Shown in pieces: positions 37,312 through 47,303 of a stretch of 64,000 nt of DNA (its first letter is position 1; each line of letters opens with the position of its first letter). Both the position numbers and the translations under genes were made by a program. This DNA comes from Actinobacillus minor NM305. GTDB lineage: Bacteria; Pseudomonadota; Gammaproteobacteria; Enterobacterales; Pasteurellaceae. The stretch spans positions 88,036-152,035 of the forward strand of contig NZ_ACQL01000055.1 in NCBI RefSeq assembly GCF_000175195.1, given 5' to 3'. Under the pieces are notes generated by a model. It had not been told where the DNA came from and ran no database searches. It saw only the letters and a program-made list of their open reading frames with translations.

Positions 37312-38253
37312 ATGAGCAAATATAAAATTTTTGTCGATGGTGCAGTGGGAACAACAGGACTACGCATTTTTGATCGCTTAGCTGATGCTGAAGATATTGA
37401 ACTTTTAACCTTACCTGAAGAGCAACGTAAAGACCTCAATGCTCGTGTTGCAAAAGTGGCAGAAGCGGATTTAACTTTTCTCTGCTTGCCGGACGAGGCG
37501 TCAAAAGAATTGGTCGCTCACGCCCCAAGCCACGCTAAAATTTGTGATACATCAACAGCTCATCGTGTTAATCCGGATTGGGTGTATGGCTTTGCGGAAT
37601 TGAGCGGACAAGCAAAAAAAATCAAAAACGCTCATCGTGTTGCTGTTCCCGGTTGCCACGCAACGGGTTATATCGCATTGGTGCGACCATTGGTTGAGAA
37701 AGGGCTTCTACCGGCAGATTATCCACTCTCTTGTCACTCTTTAACGGGTTATTCCGGTGGTGGAAAATCAATGATTGCCGAATATGAAGATGAACAGCGT
37801 GCAGAAAAATATGCTGCACCACGTGTTTATGGCTTAGCCCTTAAACATAAACATTTACCTGAAATGCAAGCGCTCACTGGCACGCAACAGCCACCGATTT
37901 TTACGCCGGTCGTTGCCGATTATTATAGCGGTATGTTGGTTACGGTTCCGCTCCCGATGTCAGCGTTACAAGCGGTCAAATCCGGCGAAGAAATTGCAAA
38001 TTGCTTTGCGGAGTATTATCAAGGCAGTAAACTCATTCACGTACATCCATTTGCGACATTACCTGAAGACGGTATGCTTGCCGCAAATCAACTAACGGGC
38101 AAAGATAATTTAGAAATCTTTGTTTATGGCAATGAAACCCAAGTTCTTTTAGCTGCACGTTTTGATAACTTGGGCAAGGGGGCCTCAGGTGCGGCGGTGC
38201 AATGTATGAATATTATGTTAGGGCGTGAAGAAACGGCAGGATTAGCCCTTTAA
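37312..38253 (+). CDS. argC: N-acetyl-gamma-glutamyl-phosphate reductase ArgC (short, type 2)
   Basis: 313 residues from the ATG at 37312 (RBS AAGGAAG). This is the shorter type 2 AGPR with GAVGTTGLRIFDRL near the N-terminus and the catalytic Cys in RVAVPGCHATGYIALVRPL. NADPH-dependent reduction of N-acetylglutamyl phosphate in arginine synthesis. HKHLPEMQ and VTVPLPM are family motifs. First gene of argCB, followed 24 bp later by argB. The upstream frame from 37231 reads the operator and is not coding. Confidence 0.93.
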   Translation: MSKYKIFVDGAVGTTGLRIFDRLADAEDIELLTLPEEQRKDLNARVAKVAEADLTFLCLPDEASKELVAHAPSHAKICDTSTAHRVNPDWVYGFAELSGQAKKIKNAHRVAVPGCHATGYIALVRPLVEKGLLPADYPLSCHSLTGYSGGGKSMIAEYEDEQRAEKYAAPRVYGLALKHKHLPEMQALTGTQQPPIFTPVVADYYSGMLVTVPLPMSALQAVKSGEEIANCFAEYYQGSKLIHVHPFATLPEDGMLAANQLTGKDNLEIFVYGNETQVLLAARFDNLGKGASGAAVQCMNIMLGREETAGLAL

Positions 38254-38277
38254 TTTGAAATTTTATTCGAGGAAAAT

Positions 38278-39135
38278 ATGCAAACCAACGAAATCCATCA
38301 ACTTGCAAATTTATTAGAAAAATCGACCGCTTATTTAAATCAATGGCAGGATAAAACGATTGTCGTGAAGTACGGCGGTAATGCGATGATTAACGAAGCT
38401 TTAAAAAAAGCCGTAATGCAAGATATTTTCTTACTTAACCAACTGGGAGTAAAAGTTGTACTGGTTCACGGTGGTGGACCTGAAATTTCTCAAGGGGTTA
38501 AACTGTTAGGGAAAGAGCCACAATTTATCAATGGGTTACGAGTTACCGATCAAGATACAATCAATGTCGTATTACAGATGCTAGCCGGAAAAGTGAATAA
38601 AAGCCTCGTTGCCTTATTAAGAGGGAAAGGGATTGGGCTTTGTGGCATTGATGGCAATATGTTGCTGTGTGAAAAGCTCCAAGATGAAGTTGATTATGGT
38701 TTTGTTGGCGAAATTACGCACGTAAATACTGATACATTGAAAATGGCATTGGAAAATGGCTTTATCCCCGTGGTTTCTACGGTAGGTGTCGATGAAAACG
38801 GAGTCGTTTATAACATCAATGCAGATACAGCCGCAAGCAAAATTGCTATTGCTTTAAAAGCAGAGAAATTGGTAAATATGACTGATATTGCCGGTTTATT
38901 GCGAGATCGCTACGATGAAGCAACTCTTATTCCTGAAGTGGAAGTAAGCGAGGTACAAGGTCTGATCGAACAAGGCATTATTGCAGGTGGAATGATCCCG
39001 AAAATTGCTTGCTGTACCGACTTCATCAATGCTGGTGGTATTGAAGCCAATATTATTGACGGACGTATCGAACACGCCATTCTTGTGGCATTATTTGGTG
39101 GTAAAAACGGCACAAGGTTTTATAAAAAAGAGTGA
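38278..39135 (+). CDS. argB: Acetylglutamate kinase ArgB
   Basis: 285 residues, the longer form of the family. Motifs VVKYGGNAMINEALKKAV, VVLVHGGGPEISQGVKLLG, FINGLRVTD, GLCGIDGNML, VYNINADTAASKIAIALKAEKLVNMTDIAGLL and GGMIPKIACC define the amino-acid-kinase fold, N-acetylglutamate site and ATP site. The N-terminal helix (IHQLANLLEKSTAYLNQW) resembles that of arginine-inhibited hexameric kinases, so feedback inhibition by arginine is possible; this is inferred. Confidence 0.94.
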   Translation: MQTNEIHQLANLLEKSTAYLNQWQDKTIVVKYGGNAMINEALKKAVMQDIFLLNQLGVKVVLVHGGGPEISQGVKLLGKEPQFINGLRVTDQDTINVVLQMLAGKVNKSLVALLRGKGIGLCGIDGNMLLCEKLQDEVDYGFVGEITHVNTDTLKMALENGFIPVVSTVGVDENGVVYNINADTAASKIAIALKAEKLVNMTDIAGLLRDRYDEATLIPEVEVSEVQGLIEQGIIAGGMIPKIACCTDFINAGGIEANIIDGRIEHAILVALFGGKNGTRFYKKE

Positions 39136-39269
39136 TTATGGAACGGTTAGATAAAAGCAATTTCATCTAAACTTTTGCTTCATCCGTAAACGGAAAAAAA
39201 CAAAACGAAAGAATACTTGTGTAACAAATAACAGAAAAAAGCCTTTAGACGCAATAAGGAAAAAAGAAA

Positions 39270-40451
39270 ATGACAAATAACGACATCAAACAATTAGATC
39301 ACGATTATATTGCCCAAACTTATGGGCGTTTTGATTTAGCTCTTTCACACGGTAAAGGTTGTGATGTATGGGATTTTGACGGAAAGCAATATCTCGATTT
39401 TACTAGCGGTATTGGGGTAAATAGCTTAGGTTGGGCAGATGAAGATTGGTTGTCGGCTGTTGTTAATCAAGCCGGTAAATTAGCGCATACTTCTAACCTC
39501 TTTTTTACTGAGCCTTCGGCACAGCTTGCTAAAACATTGGTCAATGCAAGCGGTTTAAAACGTGTATTTTTTGCTAATTCCGGGGCGGAAGCGAATGAAG
39601 GTGCAATCAAAACAGCTCGTAAATATAGTCATGATAAATATGGCAAAGGCAGAGCAACGGTTTTAAGTTTAGTCAATTCTTTTCACGGACGAACAATTTC
39701 AACCTTAGCGGCAACAGGGCAAGATGTTTTCCATCAACATTTCTTCCCATTCACACAAGGATTTGAGCATACACCGGCAAATGATATTCAAGCGCTTGAA
39801 CAACGTTTAAAAGAAAATGATGTTTGTGCCATTATCTTAGAAGTGGTACAGGGAGAAGGTGGCGTTTGTGCGTTAGAGGCAGATTATATGCAAGCAGTGC
39901 AAAAACTATGCCAATCGCAAGATATCGTTTTTATTATTGATGAAGTTCAAACAGGGATTGGGCGTACCGGCACTTTATTTGCTTACCAACAATTTGGGTT
40001 GCAACCTGATATTATTACCTTAGCAAAAGGCTTAGGGGGCGGCTTGCCAATAGGGGCGTTTGTGTTAGGCGAAAAAGTGGCAAATACACTTGGAAAAAGC
40101 GACCACGGCTCAACCTTTGGCGCAAATCCGGTAAGCTGTGCGGCGGCAAATGCGGTGTTGGCTAAAATAGATAATCACTTTTTAGCAGAAGTGAGCCGTA
40201 AAGGCGAAAAGTTACGTCAAGCGTTGGTAGATTTACCTCATGTAAAATCGGTCTCGGGTCTAGGTTTGATGCTCGGCATTGAATTTGAAGAAAACATCAA
40301 AGCCGCAGATGTGGTGGCAAAATCAATTGAAAAAGGCGTTTTATTTTTAACCGCAAAAACAAAGTTGCGCTTATTACCACCGTTAATCATCAGCGATGCA
40401 CAAATTGAGCAGGGTGTATCAGTGTTGAGAGCAGTGTTAAACGAGATGTAA
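39270..40451 (+). CDS. argD: Acetylornithine aminotransferase ArgD
   Basis: 393 residues of class III PLP aminotransferases. The cofactor Lys is in DIITLAKGLGGGLPIGAFV, with FANSGAEANEGAIKTARKY, SFHGRTISTLAATGQ, IIDEVQTGIGRTGTLFAYQ and STFGANPVSCAAA. It transaminates N-acetylglutamate semialdehyde to N-acetylornithine (and may serve in DAP synthesis as DapC). It is 134 bp from argB, with no visible ARG box in the gap. Confidence 0.93.
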   Translation: MTNNDIKQLDHDYIAQTYGRFDLALSHGKGCDVWDFDGKQYLDFTSGIGVNSLGWADEDWLSAVVNQAGKLAHTSNLFFTEPSAQLAKTLVNASGLKRVFFANSGAEANEGAIKTARKYSHDKYGKGRATVLSLVNSFHGRTISTLAATGQDVFHQHFFPFTQGFEHTPANDIQALEQRLKENDVCAIILEVVQGEGGVCALEADYMQAVQKLCQSQDIVFIIDEVQTGIGRTGTLFAYQQFGLQPDIITLAKGLGGGLPIGAFVLGEKVANTLGKSDHGSTFGANPVSCAAANAVLAKIDNHFLAEVSRKGEKLRQALVDLPHVKSVSGLGLMLGIEFEENIKAADVVAKSIEKGVLFLTAKTKLRLLPPLIISDAQIEQGVSVLRAVLNEM

Positions 40452-40468
40452 GTTCTCAATTTAGCGGG

Positions 40469-40543
40469 CATAGTAGATATCAGCTTGATTCCTTGCTTTA
40501 TAAATGCTTTAAGATAGTTTTTATCAATACTTTGTCTATTATG
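40469..40543. repeat. Inverted-repeat-bounded 75-bp element
   Basis: GGGCATAGTAGATA at the left and TGTCTATTATGCCC at the right are near-perfect complements. Reading inward from the right gives GGGCATAATAGACAAAGTA then TTGATAAAAAC. A related stretch, GGCATAGTAGACAAATT then TGTTGCTAAAAAC, lies at 4303-4332. It looks like two ends of an insertion sequence with the middle deleted. It also lies between the convergent argD and GT2 genes and could terminate both. Confidence 0.5.
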
Positions 40544-40567
40544 CCCTTTTAAATCAGTAACTTTACT

Positions 40568-41368
40568 TTATTTTCTTAACAATCCATAAACCGCTTTTAG
40601 CATACCTAATGGTAAAATTCTTGGGATAGCTCTCATTAAGAAGATTGCAAAGCCACTTAGCGGATCATGGATATGCAATTGATTTTTGAGTTTGTAAAGC
40701 TCCCACTCATATTTAAATTGTCCCATACCACGGCGGCGACCAACCATACCGTTTCCTACTCGTGCATACACAAGAATATCCGGTAAGTTAGCCACTTTTA
40801 GCCCTGTCGCCACCATTTTGATCCAGAGCGTATAGTCTTCTTGTAGCCCTTGATAACCACCACATTCTAATACTTTCGATTTTTGATAAGCTACGGTCAT
40901 ATGGTTAAATGGACAACGCAAGCGGGTAAATTTAATGATTTCTTTGCTATCGGTCGGTACATGGCGATAAGCTACAATATCTTGAATATGCTTACCAAAT
41001 TCTGCAATTTGCCCGCTAAAAATAATGGTCTCAGGATTTTGTTCAATAAAAGCCACTTGTTTTTCAAAACGTTCCGGCACACAAATATCATCCGTATCCA
41101 TTCTGAAAACCCACTCATGTGAGCAATAGTTTAATCCATCATTGAGTGTTTTTCCTAAACCTCGGTTTTGAGGAAAACGAACCGCTTTAATTGGTAATTG
41201 TGTTTCATATTCTTTCACAACTGCATCCAGTTCTGGAGTAATAGGTCCATCAAACAGCACAACAATTTCATCTGCTTGTACTGTTTGTGCTTTCAAGCTA
41301 TCAAAACATTCACGTAAGAACTGAGGATTTTCTTTCGTATATAACGACATTAAGACCGAAAATTTCAT
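40568..41368 (-). CDS. Glycosyltransferase family 2
   Basis: 266 residues with the GT-A fold: FSVLMSLYTKENPQFLRECFDSLKAQT, then EIVVLFDGP, NRGLGKTLNDGL and the metal-binding MDTDDICVPERFEKQV. The acceptor is unknown. Its ATG overlaps the stop of the upstream GT2 by one base, so translation is coupled. Last gene of the polysaccharide operon, with a Lys/Arg-rich C-terminal membrane-facing segment (AIFLMRAIPRILPLGMLKAVYGLLRK) that may bind the inner membrane. Confidence 0.85.
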   Translation of the reverse strand: MKFSVLMSLYTKENPQFLRECFDSLKAQTVQADEIVVLFDGPITPELDAVVKEYETQLPIKAVRFPQNRGLGKTLNDGLNYCSHEWVFRMDTDDICVPERFEKQVAFIEQNPETIIFSGQIAEFGKHIQDIVAYRHVPTDSKEIIKFTRLRCPFNHMTVAYQKSKVLECGGYQGLQEDYTLWIKMVATGLKVANLPDILVYARVGNGMVGRRRGMGQFKYEWELYKLKNQLHIHDPLSGFAIFLMRAIPRILPLGMLKAVYGLLRK

Positions 41369-42249
41369 TAAATAAACCTTTTCATATTGATTGCTAACTT
41401 AGGTGAAATAAATGTCACCAACGCAATAATCAGATGTTTGAAACTATGACTTAGTTTAAACATCTTGAAATAATAACTTGCCGCTTGGCGTGATAAATTC
41501 ATCGCACACGGATAAGCCAACATATAAAGCGAATTAAGCGCAAAACACTTCTGCTGTTCTGGTGTTTTGACATATTTTTGCTGAATTTGCTCAATCGCTT
41601 TTTCTGTATTTGTTGTATTGGTTGAAACACTGGATCGTTTTGTATGGAATCCGCAAATACTGAGTGCTTGATCTACAAAAATCGCTTTCAATTCCGCATT
41701 TGAAACAACTTTCAACACAAATTCATAATCTTCCAACGATTTTAAATCTGTCGCTAATCCACCCAGCTGTTCAAAAAAAGCTTTTTTAATGCCAATCATC
41801 GGCATTCCGCCCACTTTATTCGCTAAGAGAATATTATCTAGTGTTAAGTATTCCGGTGTAATCGGCTTTGTGATATAGCTAAAACCTTCATTAACCATCT
41901 CGCATTTCGCCGGATGATAAATAAAATTGCCGTCTGGTTGTGCCGTAATGGCTTTCGCCAATAACTCACATTTGTTATCCGCAAAGCGATCATCGTCATC
42001 AAGAAAAAGTAACCATTCTCCCGAAGCATTTTCAGCCCCAACATTACGGCTTCCTGCTGCGCCTTTATTCTTTTCATTACGAATGACTTTTACCTCAAAA
42101 TCATACGCTTGATCGACCTTGAGCGGTTGAGGCGAACAATCATCAACAATGATAACTTCAAAATTTTTAACCGTTTGCTTCGTTAAACTGTCCAATAATG
42201 CAGGAATTTCTGCATTACGATTATAAGAAGGCACAATAATACTAAACAT
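41368..42249 (-). CDS. Glycosyltransferase family 2
   Basis: 293 residues. FSIIVPSYNRNAEIPALLDSLTKQTVKNFEVIIVDDCSPQP, GAAGSRNVGAENASGEWLLFLDDDDRF are the nucleotide-sugar and metal (DDD) motifs. The second half (about 165-293) contains an amphipathic tail with basic residues likely to sit on the membrane. The sugar and acceptor are unknown. Coupled to the polymerase gene upstream by a one-base overlap. Confidence 0.85.
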   Translation of the reverse strand: MFSIIVPSYNRNAEIPALLDSLTKQTVKNFEVIIVDDCSPQPLKVDQAYDFEVKVIRNEKNKGAAGSRNVGAENASGEWLLFLDDDDRFADNKCELLAKAITAQPDGNFIYHPAKCEMVNEGFSYITKPITPEYLTLDNILLANKVGGMPMIGIKKAFFEQLGGLATDLKSLEDYEFVLKVVSNAELKAIFVDQALSICGFHTKRSSVSTNTTNTEKAIEQIQQKYVKTPEQQKCFALNSLYMLAYPCAMNLSRQAASYYFKMFKLSHSFKHLIIALVTFISPKLAINMKRFI

Positions 42250-43427
42250 TATTTTCTCTCAAAGATTTTTAATTTTCCGTTATTTCCAAATAAAGAAATA
42301 AACATTAAAAAGGTCGTCATTAGCCCGGGATAAGCATAAGTATCTGCTTTTATATTCAATACGCTCAATAAAAACAGTGTTGATAAAATATAAATCCAAC
42401 TGCCATTAAACCAATTATCGGCTACACGTTTCACAAAATAAGCCGTAAATAAGAAACAAACAACAATATAGCCTACACCACCATATAATGCTTGACGAAT
42501 AAAGCCTGAATCAGAGCCACCATAATAACTCCAACCATTTGGTTGATAATATAAGCCATCTCCCATCATTAACTGTTTTAATTCCGGCATAAATAAATGC
42601 TTATTTAATAGTGTGTCTGTTGAGGAGCTTAAATTATTACCATAAAATAAATTAATCAATGGTTCTAAGGCATGTTCAACATAAGGATGCGTTGGGTAAA
42701 AATAAGCTAGACCCAAACATAATAATCCAAATGCAACAAGTGCCGGAAGATAACGAATACGAAAATAAATAAAAATACTTACAGCAGAAAAAATTAAAAA
42801 TGTACGCCCTGAAATTAATCCGATACACAGCAATAAAAAGAGATACACATTACCGAGTGGCTTAGCTTTTGCATGCACCGCTAAAATAAAATGTAACAAC
42901 ATTAAATAAAAAGCACTTAATGGGAAAAATGCCGATGAAGTTAAATTATAAAGGCGGTATTCTTGCTCCGAGCCAATAAAACGAGGCAAATGCCCCCCCA
43001 TTACAGAGTTTGTGTTAATCGCTAAATCCACCACAAATGGCACACCAAGTAACGCTAAAATACCAACAACACCTTGAATGGAAATGCCAATATTCAAATC
43101 ACGAAGAAGTTGTGGCTTATTTTCAGTATTTAAATAAAACACGTTGTAAATCACAATACCGAAGCAAAAGACGATAAAGGATTTTACATACATACTAATG
43201 ACGCCTAATTCTCGAGTACCATTGATGAGAAGAGGAATAATCGATAAAACGATTAATGCAAGGCTAACAATTAAGCTATCGACCGGAATCACAAATTGCG
43301 TTTGTGTTTTGTTATACCACTTATAACCGAACCATAACATGGCAAGAACGCCGAATAGCAAGCTCATACGTATCACATGGAAAAACCAAGGATCGTATAA
43401 ATAAAATAAATTGACTAAAGCAGACAT
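42249..43427 (-). CDS. wzy: O-antigen/oligosaccharide polymerase-like protein (Wzy)
   Basis: 392 residues with about ten to eleven membrane spans and one large periplasmic loop (about 255-305, FYGNNLSSSTDTLLNKHLFMPELKQLMMGDGLYYQPNGWSYYGGSDSGF). Wzy proteins link repeat units on the periplasmic side and share little sequence identity, so the assignment depends on topology, the loop, and the neighbouring flippase and glycosyltransferase genes. Both ends overlap neighbours by one base. Confidence 0.7.
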   Translation of the reverse strand: MSALVNLFYLYDPWFFHVIRMSLLFGVLAMLWFGYKWYNKTQTQFVIPVDSLIVSLALIVLSIIPLLINGTRELGVISMYVKSFIVFCFGIVIYNVFYLNTENKPQLLRDLNIGISIQGVVGILALLGVPFVVDLAINTNSVMGGHLPRFIGSEQEYRLYNLTSSAFFPLSAFYLMLLHFILAVHAKAKPLGNVYLFLLLCIGLISGRTFLIFSAVSIFIYFRIRYLPALVAFGLLCLGLAYFYPTHPYVEHALEPLINLFYGNNLSSSTDTLLNKHLFMPELKQLMMGDGLYYQPNGWSYYGGSDSGFIRQALYGGVGYIVVCFLFTAYFVKRVADNWFNGSWIYILSTLFLLSVLNIKADTYAYPGLMTTFLMFISLFGNNGKLKIFERK

Positions 43428-44197
43428 TATAAATTTCTCTTAATTGCAAGAAGCTTTTTCAATGGAAATTTCAATAATTTTTTCAACATATTATTATTGA
43501 GCGAACCACGTAATGTTTCTAAATTACTCACTAATGTTGGATTTTCAATTGCCATTAATGGACGTACCACCAAAATATCCATATCAAATTTTTCGCCAAA
43601 CCAAATAAAATCATCAGCCAACCAAAAAGGTAATGCTTTTTGTTGTTCCATTAAGAAACGGCGTGCTGCTGATTTTTTAATTAAATAAGCCACTGTGCCG
43701 GCAAAATAATTCTTATAAGGATAGGCGTAACAATAGTCTGTTTGCCCAATCTTTTTCTGCATCCATTTAAAGGTTGTTGGGTAATTGATACTTAACTCGA
43801 CATCATCAAAAGTGGGGATTTTAGATTGCCCGACTAATACAATATCTGCTGTCAGTTTTTCATTTAATAAAGCGGTCAAATTTTCATTAAAATTTGCCGA
43901 AAAGAGAACATCATCCTCACAAACCAAAGCATAATCCTCTTCTGCAATGCTTTCATCATCAACAATCCATTGGTAAACCTTTAAATGGCTCATGGTACAA
44001 CCAATTTCACCTTTGGTCACGGCGCGGTGGTAATGTTGCTCAAATTGAGTAACATCAAACATTTTTGCCAATTCTTCTGATGATAAACTCATAGTATTGA
44101 TTGCACTGAAGATTTGGAAATCTTGCGTATCGGGTTGAGAGAAAAAGAGCTCACGTCTTTGTACATCTTTTTCTAAAGAAATTAAATATTTTTTCAT
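43427..44197 (-). CDS. Glycosyltransferase family 25 (LPS glycosyltransferase)
   Basis: 256 residues. [18 protein letters not shown], then [32 protein letters not shown] and [10 protein letters not shown] are the GT25 signature seen in Haemophilus lob/lic LPS galactosyl/glucosyltransferases. [12 protein letters not shown] is the conserved C-terminal motif. The precise sugar cannot be told from sequence. One base overlaps the downstream wzy gene. Confidence 0.88.
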   Translation of the reverse strand: MKKYLISLEKDVQRRELFFSQPDTQDFQIFSAINTMSLSSEELAKMFDVTQFEQHYHRAVTKGEIGCTMSHLKVYQWIVDDESIAEEDYALVCEDDVLFSANFNENLTALLNEKLTADIVLVGQSKIPTFDDVELSINYPTTFKWMQKKIGQTDYCYAYPYKNYFAGTVAYLIKKSAARRFLMEQQKALPFWLADDFIWFGEKFDMDILVVRPLMAIENPTLVSNLETLRGSLNNNMLKKLLKFPLKKLLAIKRNL

Positions 44198-44199
44198 TT

Positions 44200-45390
44200 T
44201 TACTCTGCTTTTGATAATTTCACCGGATATTTAAAATAATATACGATTGAAATAATTAAACGGGTCATGCTCGCCCCAATAAAGGCATAGGCTACACCAT
44301 ATAACTGGTATTCTTTTAAATAGAAGAATAATCCGACAAAAATCACTAAGGAGATAACTTGCCTTGTTGCTAATAGAATTTGTTTACCCTGTAATAACAT
44401 ATTTTGCGACAAGATCCACGACAAGCCTGCAATAATAGAATTTAGAATAAACCAAATTAACACCGGGGCAACTTCAACATATTTCGTACTAAAGAAAAAG
44501 CGAATCACAGGTTCCGCTAATAATGGCACTAAAACAATTGCTGCAACGCTCATTAAAAAGACAATAATGAGTACTGATTTAAGTCGATTTACATGATTTA
44601 ATAAGCCTGAGTAATAATAGTCACTTAACATATTAATAAATTTCGTGACCAATGCATCAAAAATAATACAAACTGTATAAAGCCCTAAAACATAATTTCC
44701 TAATAAAGACACAATTAAAAATTTATCAATACTGGAAGTCGTTGCCCCAAAAGTTTGATATAAATTCTGCTTAAACCACGTTTTAAGAAAGAATTTCCGA
44801 TCAATTTCAGTGACGTCATGCGTTTTTACAAATTGGCTTTCTAATCTGGTTAGATAAAATAAACAAGCGATGGCTTGAATAGCGCTGAAAAGCGTTAAAA
44901 GATAAATAGCTACTTCAAGTGGTTGCTCACCTAAAAACAAATAACCTAAACCATAAACCAACACCAACAACACGGGTTGCTGAAAAGTCAGGGCTCGATA
45001 AACCTTTAATGTCGGTTCAATTTTACTTTTTTCAAGCGTAATCGTTAAAGTTGCCGTCAGTAATACATTGAGAATAAAGAGAAATTCAAATGCCGTAAAA
45101 TCAAATAATAAACAACTTAATGCTGCAACAACGGCACTTAAAATCAAAAAACAAAGAAAATAAAATCGCCAACCTAAATACTGCTTATTGCGCATAGATA
45201 ATGCACAAGCAAATCCTACGCCCCCTGTTGAAAGGGTTACAACATAAGATACTGTTGTAATAAAGAGCTGATGCGCACCACGATCATCAACAGAAAGAAA
45301 ACGTGCAAGTATAAAGGAGCTAACGACCGTCAGCCCCATACTCAATATAGTTACTGCAATAAGCGTAATAAGTTGTCGATTATTTTTCAT
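44200..45390 (-). CDS. wzx: Polysaccharide flippase (Wzx/MATE-like)
   Basis: 396 residues from the ATG at 45390 ([19 protein letters not shown]), which overlaps the end of the pyruvyl transferase gene by 11 bp; the longer frame from 45471 would lie within that gene. About twelve membrane spans and [19 protein letters not shown] near the N-terminus fit the polysaccharide-transport superfamily that moves undecaprenyl-linked repeat units to the periplasm. The flippase role is inferred from fold and neighbours. Confidence 0.8.
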   Translation of the reverse strand: MKNNRQLITLIAVTILSMGLTVVSSFILARFLSVDDRGAHQLFITTVSYVVTLSTGGVGFACALSMRNKQYLGWRFYFLCFLILSAVVAALSCLLFDFTAFEFLFILNVLLTATLTITLEKSKIEPTLKVYRALTFQQPVLLVLVYGLGYLFLGEQPLEVAIYLLTLFSAIQAIACLFYLTRLESQFVKTHDVTEIDRKFFLKTWFKQNLYQTFGATTSSIDKFLIVSLLGNYVLGLYTVCIIFDALVTKFINMLSDYYYSGLLNHVNRLKSVLIIVFLMSVAAIVLVPLLAEPVIRFFFSTKYVEVAPVLIWFILNSIIAGLSWILSQNMLLQGKQILLATRQVISLVIFVGLFFYLKEYQLYGVAYAFIGASMTRLIISIVYYFKYPVKLSKAE

Positions 45391-46348
45391 ATAATTTCGT
45401 ATAAGAAATTTCTTTCGCCCATTGATTATAATAACCTGTATTTTTACCATATGAGTTATCACATACTTCATTTGGTAATCCTAACAAGCAAGAGAAAATA
45501 TGCCCATGTAAACGGCTTGTTACGACACGATCATAACTTAAAAAAATCGTTTGGCAGCGTTGAATTACTTGCATTGAATGCTGATACCATAAATCGTTAA
45601 TTTTATTTTTCAAGAACGCTAAATGGAAACGGTTTGCTAATTTTGAAATACGGCTACACCAAAGCTCAAATTTCATATCACGTGGTAATAAAATATCTTC
45701 CCAATCTTTTACATTATCTAAATTTGGTAAAGTCGCTTGGATTTCAGATTCAATATGGCTCTTCTCGATATCTTTACGTAAAAAATAGAGTGTTTGTCCA
45801 TTAACTTGGCTTAAATCTTTTTGAGGTAGCGCTCCATAAAGTTGATGAGCCATATCCGGCGATAATTTAACCTTATCCGAAAAATGCATTTTCATGAGTT
45901 CAAACGTTTTTGTATCACGAGAAAACAGATGTAAATCAGGGTGTTTGGCAAAAATTGCCGCTGATTTTTTCATCGCTTCATCATTTGAAAAATGCGCCGT
46001 TTGAGGTAATAAAATCACCCGATTATTAGGAAATTCACGCACAATATCTTCACGCATTTTTTGAATACTTGGATAAAGATCGCCAAAATTGCCGCCACCA
46101 TGACACAAAATCGTTGTATTTTTATTAACGAATTTTTTGGCTTCGGCTAAATCAAATGCTTGTAAGCAACGGCGTAAACGAATATTGATTTGATAATCTT
46201 TGAAAAACTGCTCTGTGCCGGCATAAATCAGTAAATCACCAACATTGAGGTGTAAGGGATAATCGAAATACAGCACGTCATTTTTATCAATGATGCACTC
46301 TTCAATCTGTTTTAATTCTTGTTTTAAAGATAAAAGTACTGAGTTCAT
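45380..46348 (-). CDS. Polysaccharide pyruvyl transferase family protein
   Basis: 322 residues. LNVGDLLIYAGTEQFFKDY, TTILCHGGGNFGDLYPSIQKMRE, VILLPQTAHFS and TSRLHGHIFSCLLG are the hallmarks of the family that includes ExoV/CsaB-type ketal pyruvyl transferases. Members transfer pyruvate from PEP onto a sugar, or in some cases act as glycosyltransferases. It leads the operon, so pyruvylation of the surface glycan is a reasonable prediction, not shown. The 140-bp gap to the divergent DUF218 gene holds its promoter. Confidence 0.8.
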   Translation of the reverse strand: MNSVLLSLKQELKQIEECIIDKNDVLYFDYPLHLNVGDLLIYAGTEQFFKDYQINIRLRRCLQAFDLAEAKKFVNKNTTILCHGGGNFGDLYPSIQKMREDIVREFPNNRVILLPQTAHFSNDEAMKKSAAIFAKHPDLHLFSRDTKTFELMKMHFSDKVKLSPDMAHQLYGALPQKDLSQVNGQTLYFLRKDIEKSHIESEIQATLPNLDNVKDWEDILLPRDMKFELWCSRISKLANRFHLAFLKNKINDLWYQHSMQVIQRCQTIFLSYDRVVTSRLHGHIFSCLLGLPNEVCDNSYGKNTGYYNQWAKEISYTKLYEK

Positions 46349-46488
46349 ATGTTAATAAAATCCTAAAAAAGTAAACGTCTATAAGACAAACCCGAGTCAA
46401 AACTGTTCCCTTAATCAAGGGGTAAAAAATAATGGTGCATTTTAGCAATAAATCACGCAAAATACGCTAAAAAATTAAAAGGATCTCT

Positions 46489-47232
46489 ATGCTTTTTTAT
46501 CTCACAAAAATTCTCACTGCAATGGTTCTTCCGCCCTTTAACATTGCGGTAATTTGGATTTTATCTCTGATTTTTTACCGCTTGCACTACAAAAAAATCA
46601 GCCGAAGTTTAACTATTCTCGGCATTACATTGCTTTATCTCTTTAGTACGCCGTTTATGGCAACACTTCTAAGTAACTCTTTAGTTAAAGAAAACACTTT
46701 AACATTACAAGATTATCGACAAGCACAAGCCATTGTTGTGTTAGGTGGTGGCTTGCGAGATAGCAACGAGTTATACGGAAAATTAACTGTCACGAATAAT
46801 GAGCTAGAGCGTATGCGTTATGCCGCTTATTTACATAAAGAAACACAATTACCCATTTTAGCGACAGGCTCTGCGCCAAACGGAAATTCAGAAGCTGAAA
46901 TCATTGCCAAGGAATTTAAACAGTTTTTTGATGTCCCGACAAAATGGATTGAAAGCCAAGCAAAAACGACAAAAGAAAATGCTTTATATACGAAAGATAT
47001 CTTAAAAAAAGAAGGTATCAACACCATTGTTCTTGTCACTCAAAATTGGCATATGCAGCGCGCCAAACTGTTATTTGAACAACAAGGTTTTCACGTATTA
47101 CCTGCTGGGGTTGGCTATGGTAAAACACCTTCTGAATATATTAATTTTATGTACTTTGTGCCACAATCGGGTGCAATGGATAATATAATGCTGTTCCTAA
47201 AAGAATGGCTCGGCTATTGGAAAGAAAAATAG
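46489..47232 (+). CDS. DUF218/YdcF-ElyC family envelope protein
   Basis: 247 residues with two N-terminal spans (LTKILTAMVLPPFNIAVIWILSLIFY and SLTILGITLLYLFSTPFM) and the DUF218 domain: AIVVLGGGLRDSNELYG, LPILATGSAPNGNSEAEIIAKEF and TIVLVTQNWHMQRAKLLFEQQGF. E. coli ElyC of this family matters for envelope integrity and undecaprenyl-phosphate supply. Divergent from the polysaccharide operon, which also uses that lipid carrier; the link is suggestive only. Confidence 0.82.
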   Translation: MLFYLTKILTAMVLPPFNIAVIWILSLIFYRLHYKKISRSLTILGITLLYLFSTPFMATLLSNSLVKENTLTLQDYRQAQAIVVLGGGLRDSNELYGKLTVTNNELERMRYAAYLHKETQLPILATGSAPNGNSEAEIIAKEFKQFFDVPTKWIESQAKTTKENALYTKDILKKEGINTIVLVTQNWHMQRAKLLFEQQGFHVLPAGVGYGKTPSEYINFMYFVPQSGAMDNIMLFLKEWLGYWKEK

Positions 47233-47303
47233 CTCGATAAAATTGCATAATAAAACAACAAACTCATCATAAAATCGCAAAAGAAATGTAAAATCTATTT
47301 TAA

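Noticed and set aside
41771..41786. Homopolymer A7/T6 in a glycosyltransferase as a phase-variation tract
   Set aside because: The run is short, the frame is intact, and similar runs are common in AT-rich DNA; no repeat tract typical of Haemophilus contingency genes (tetranucleotides) was seen in this operon.
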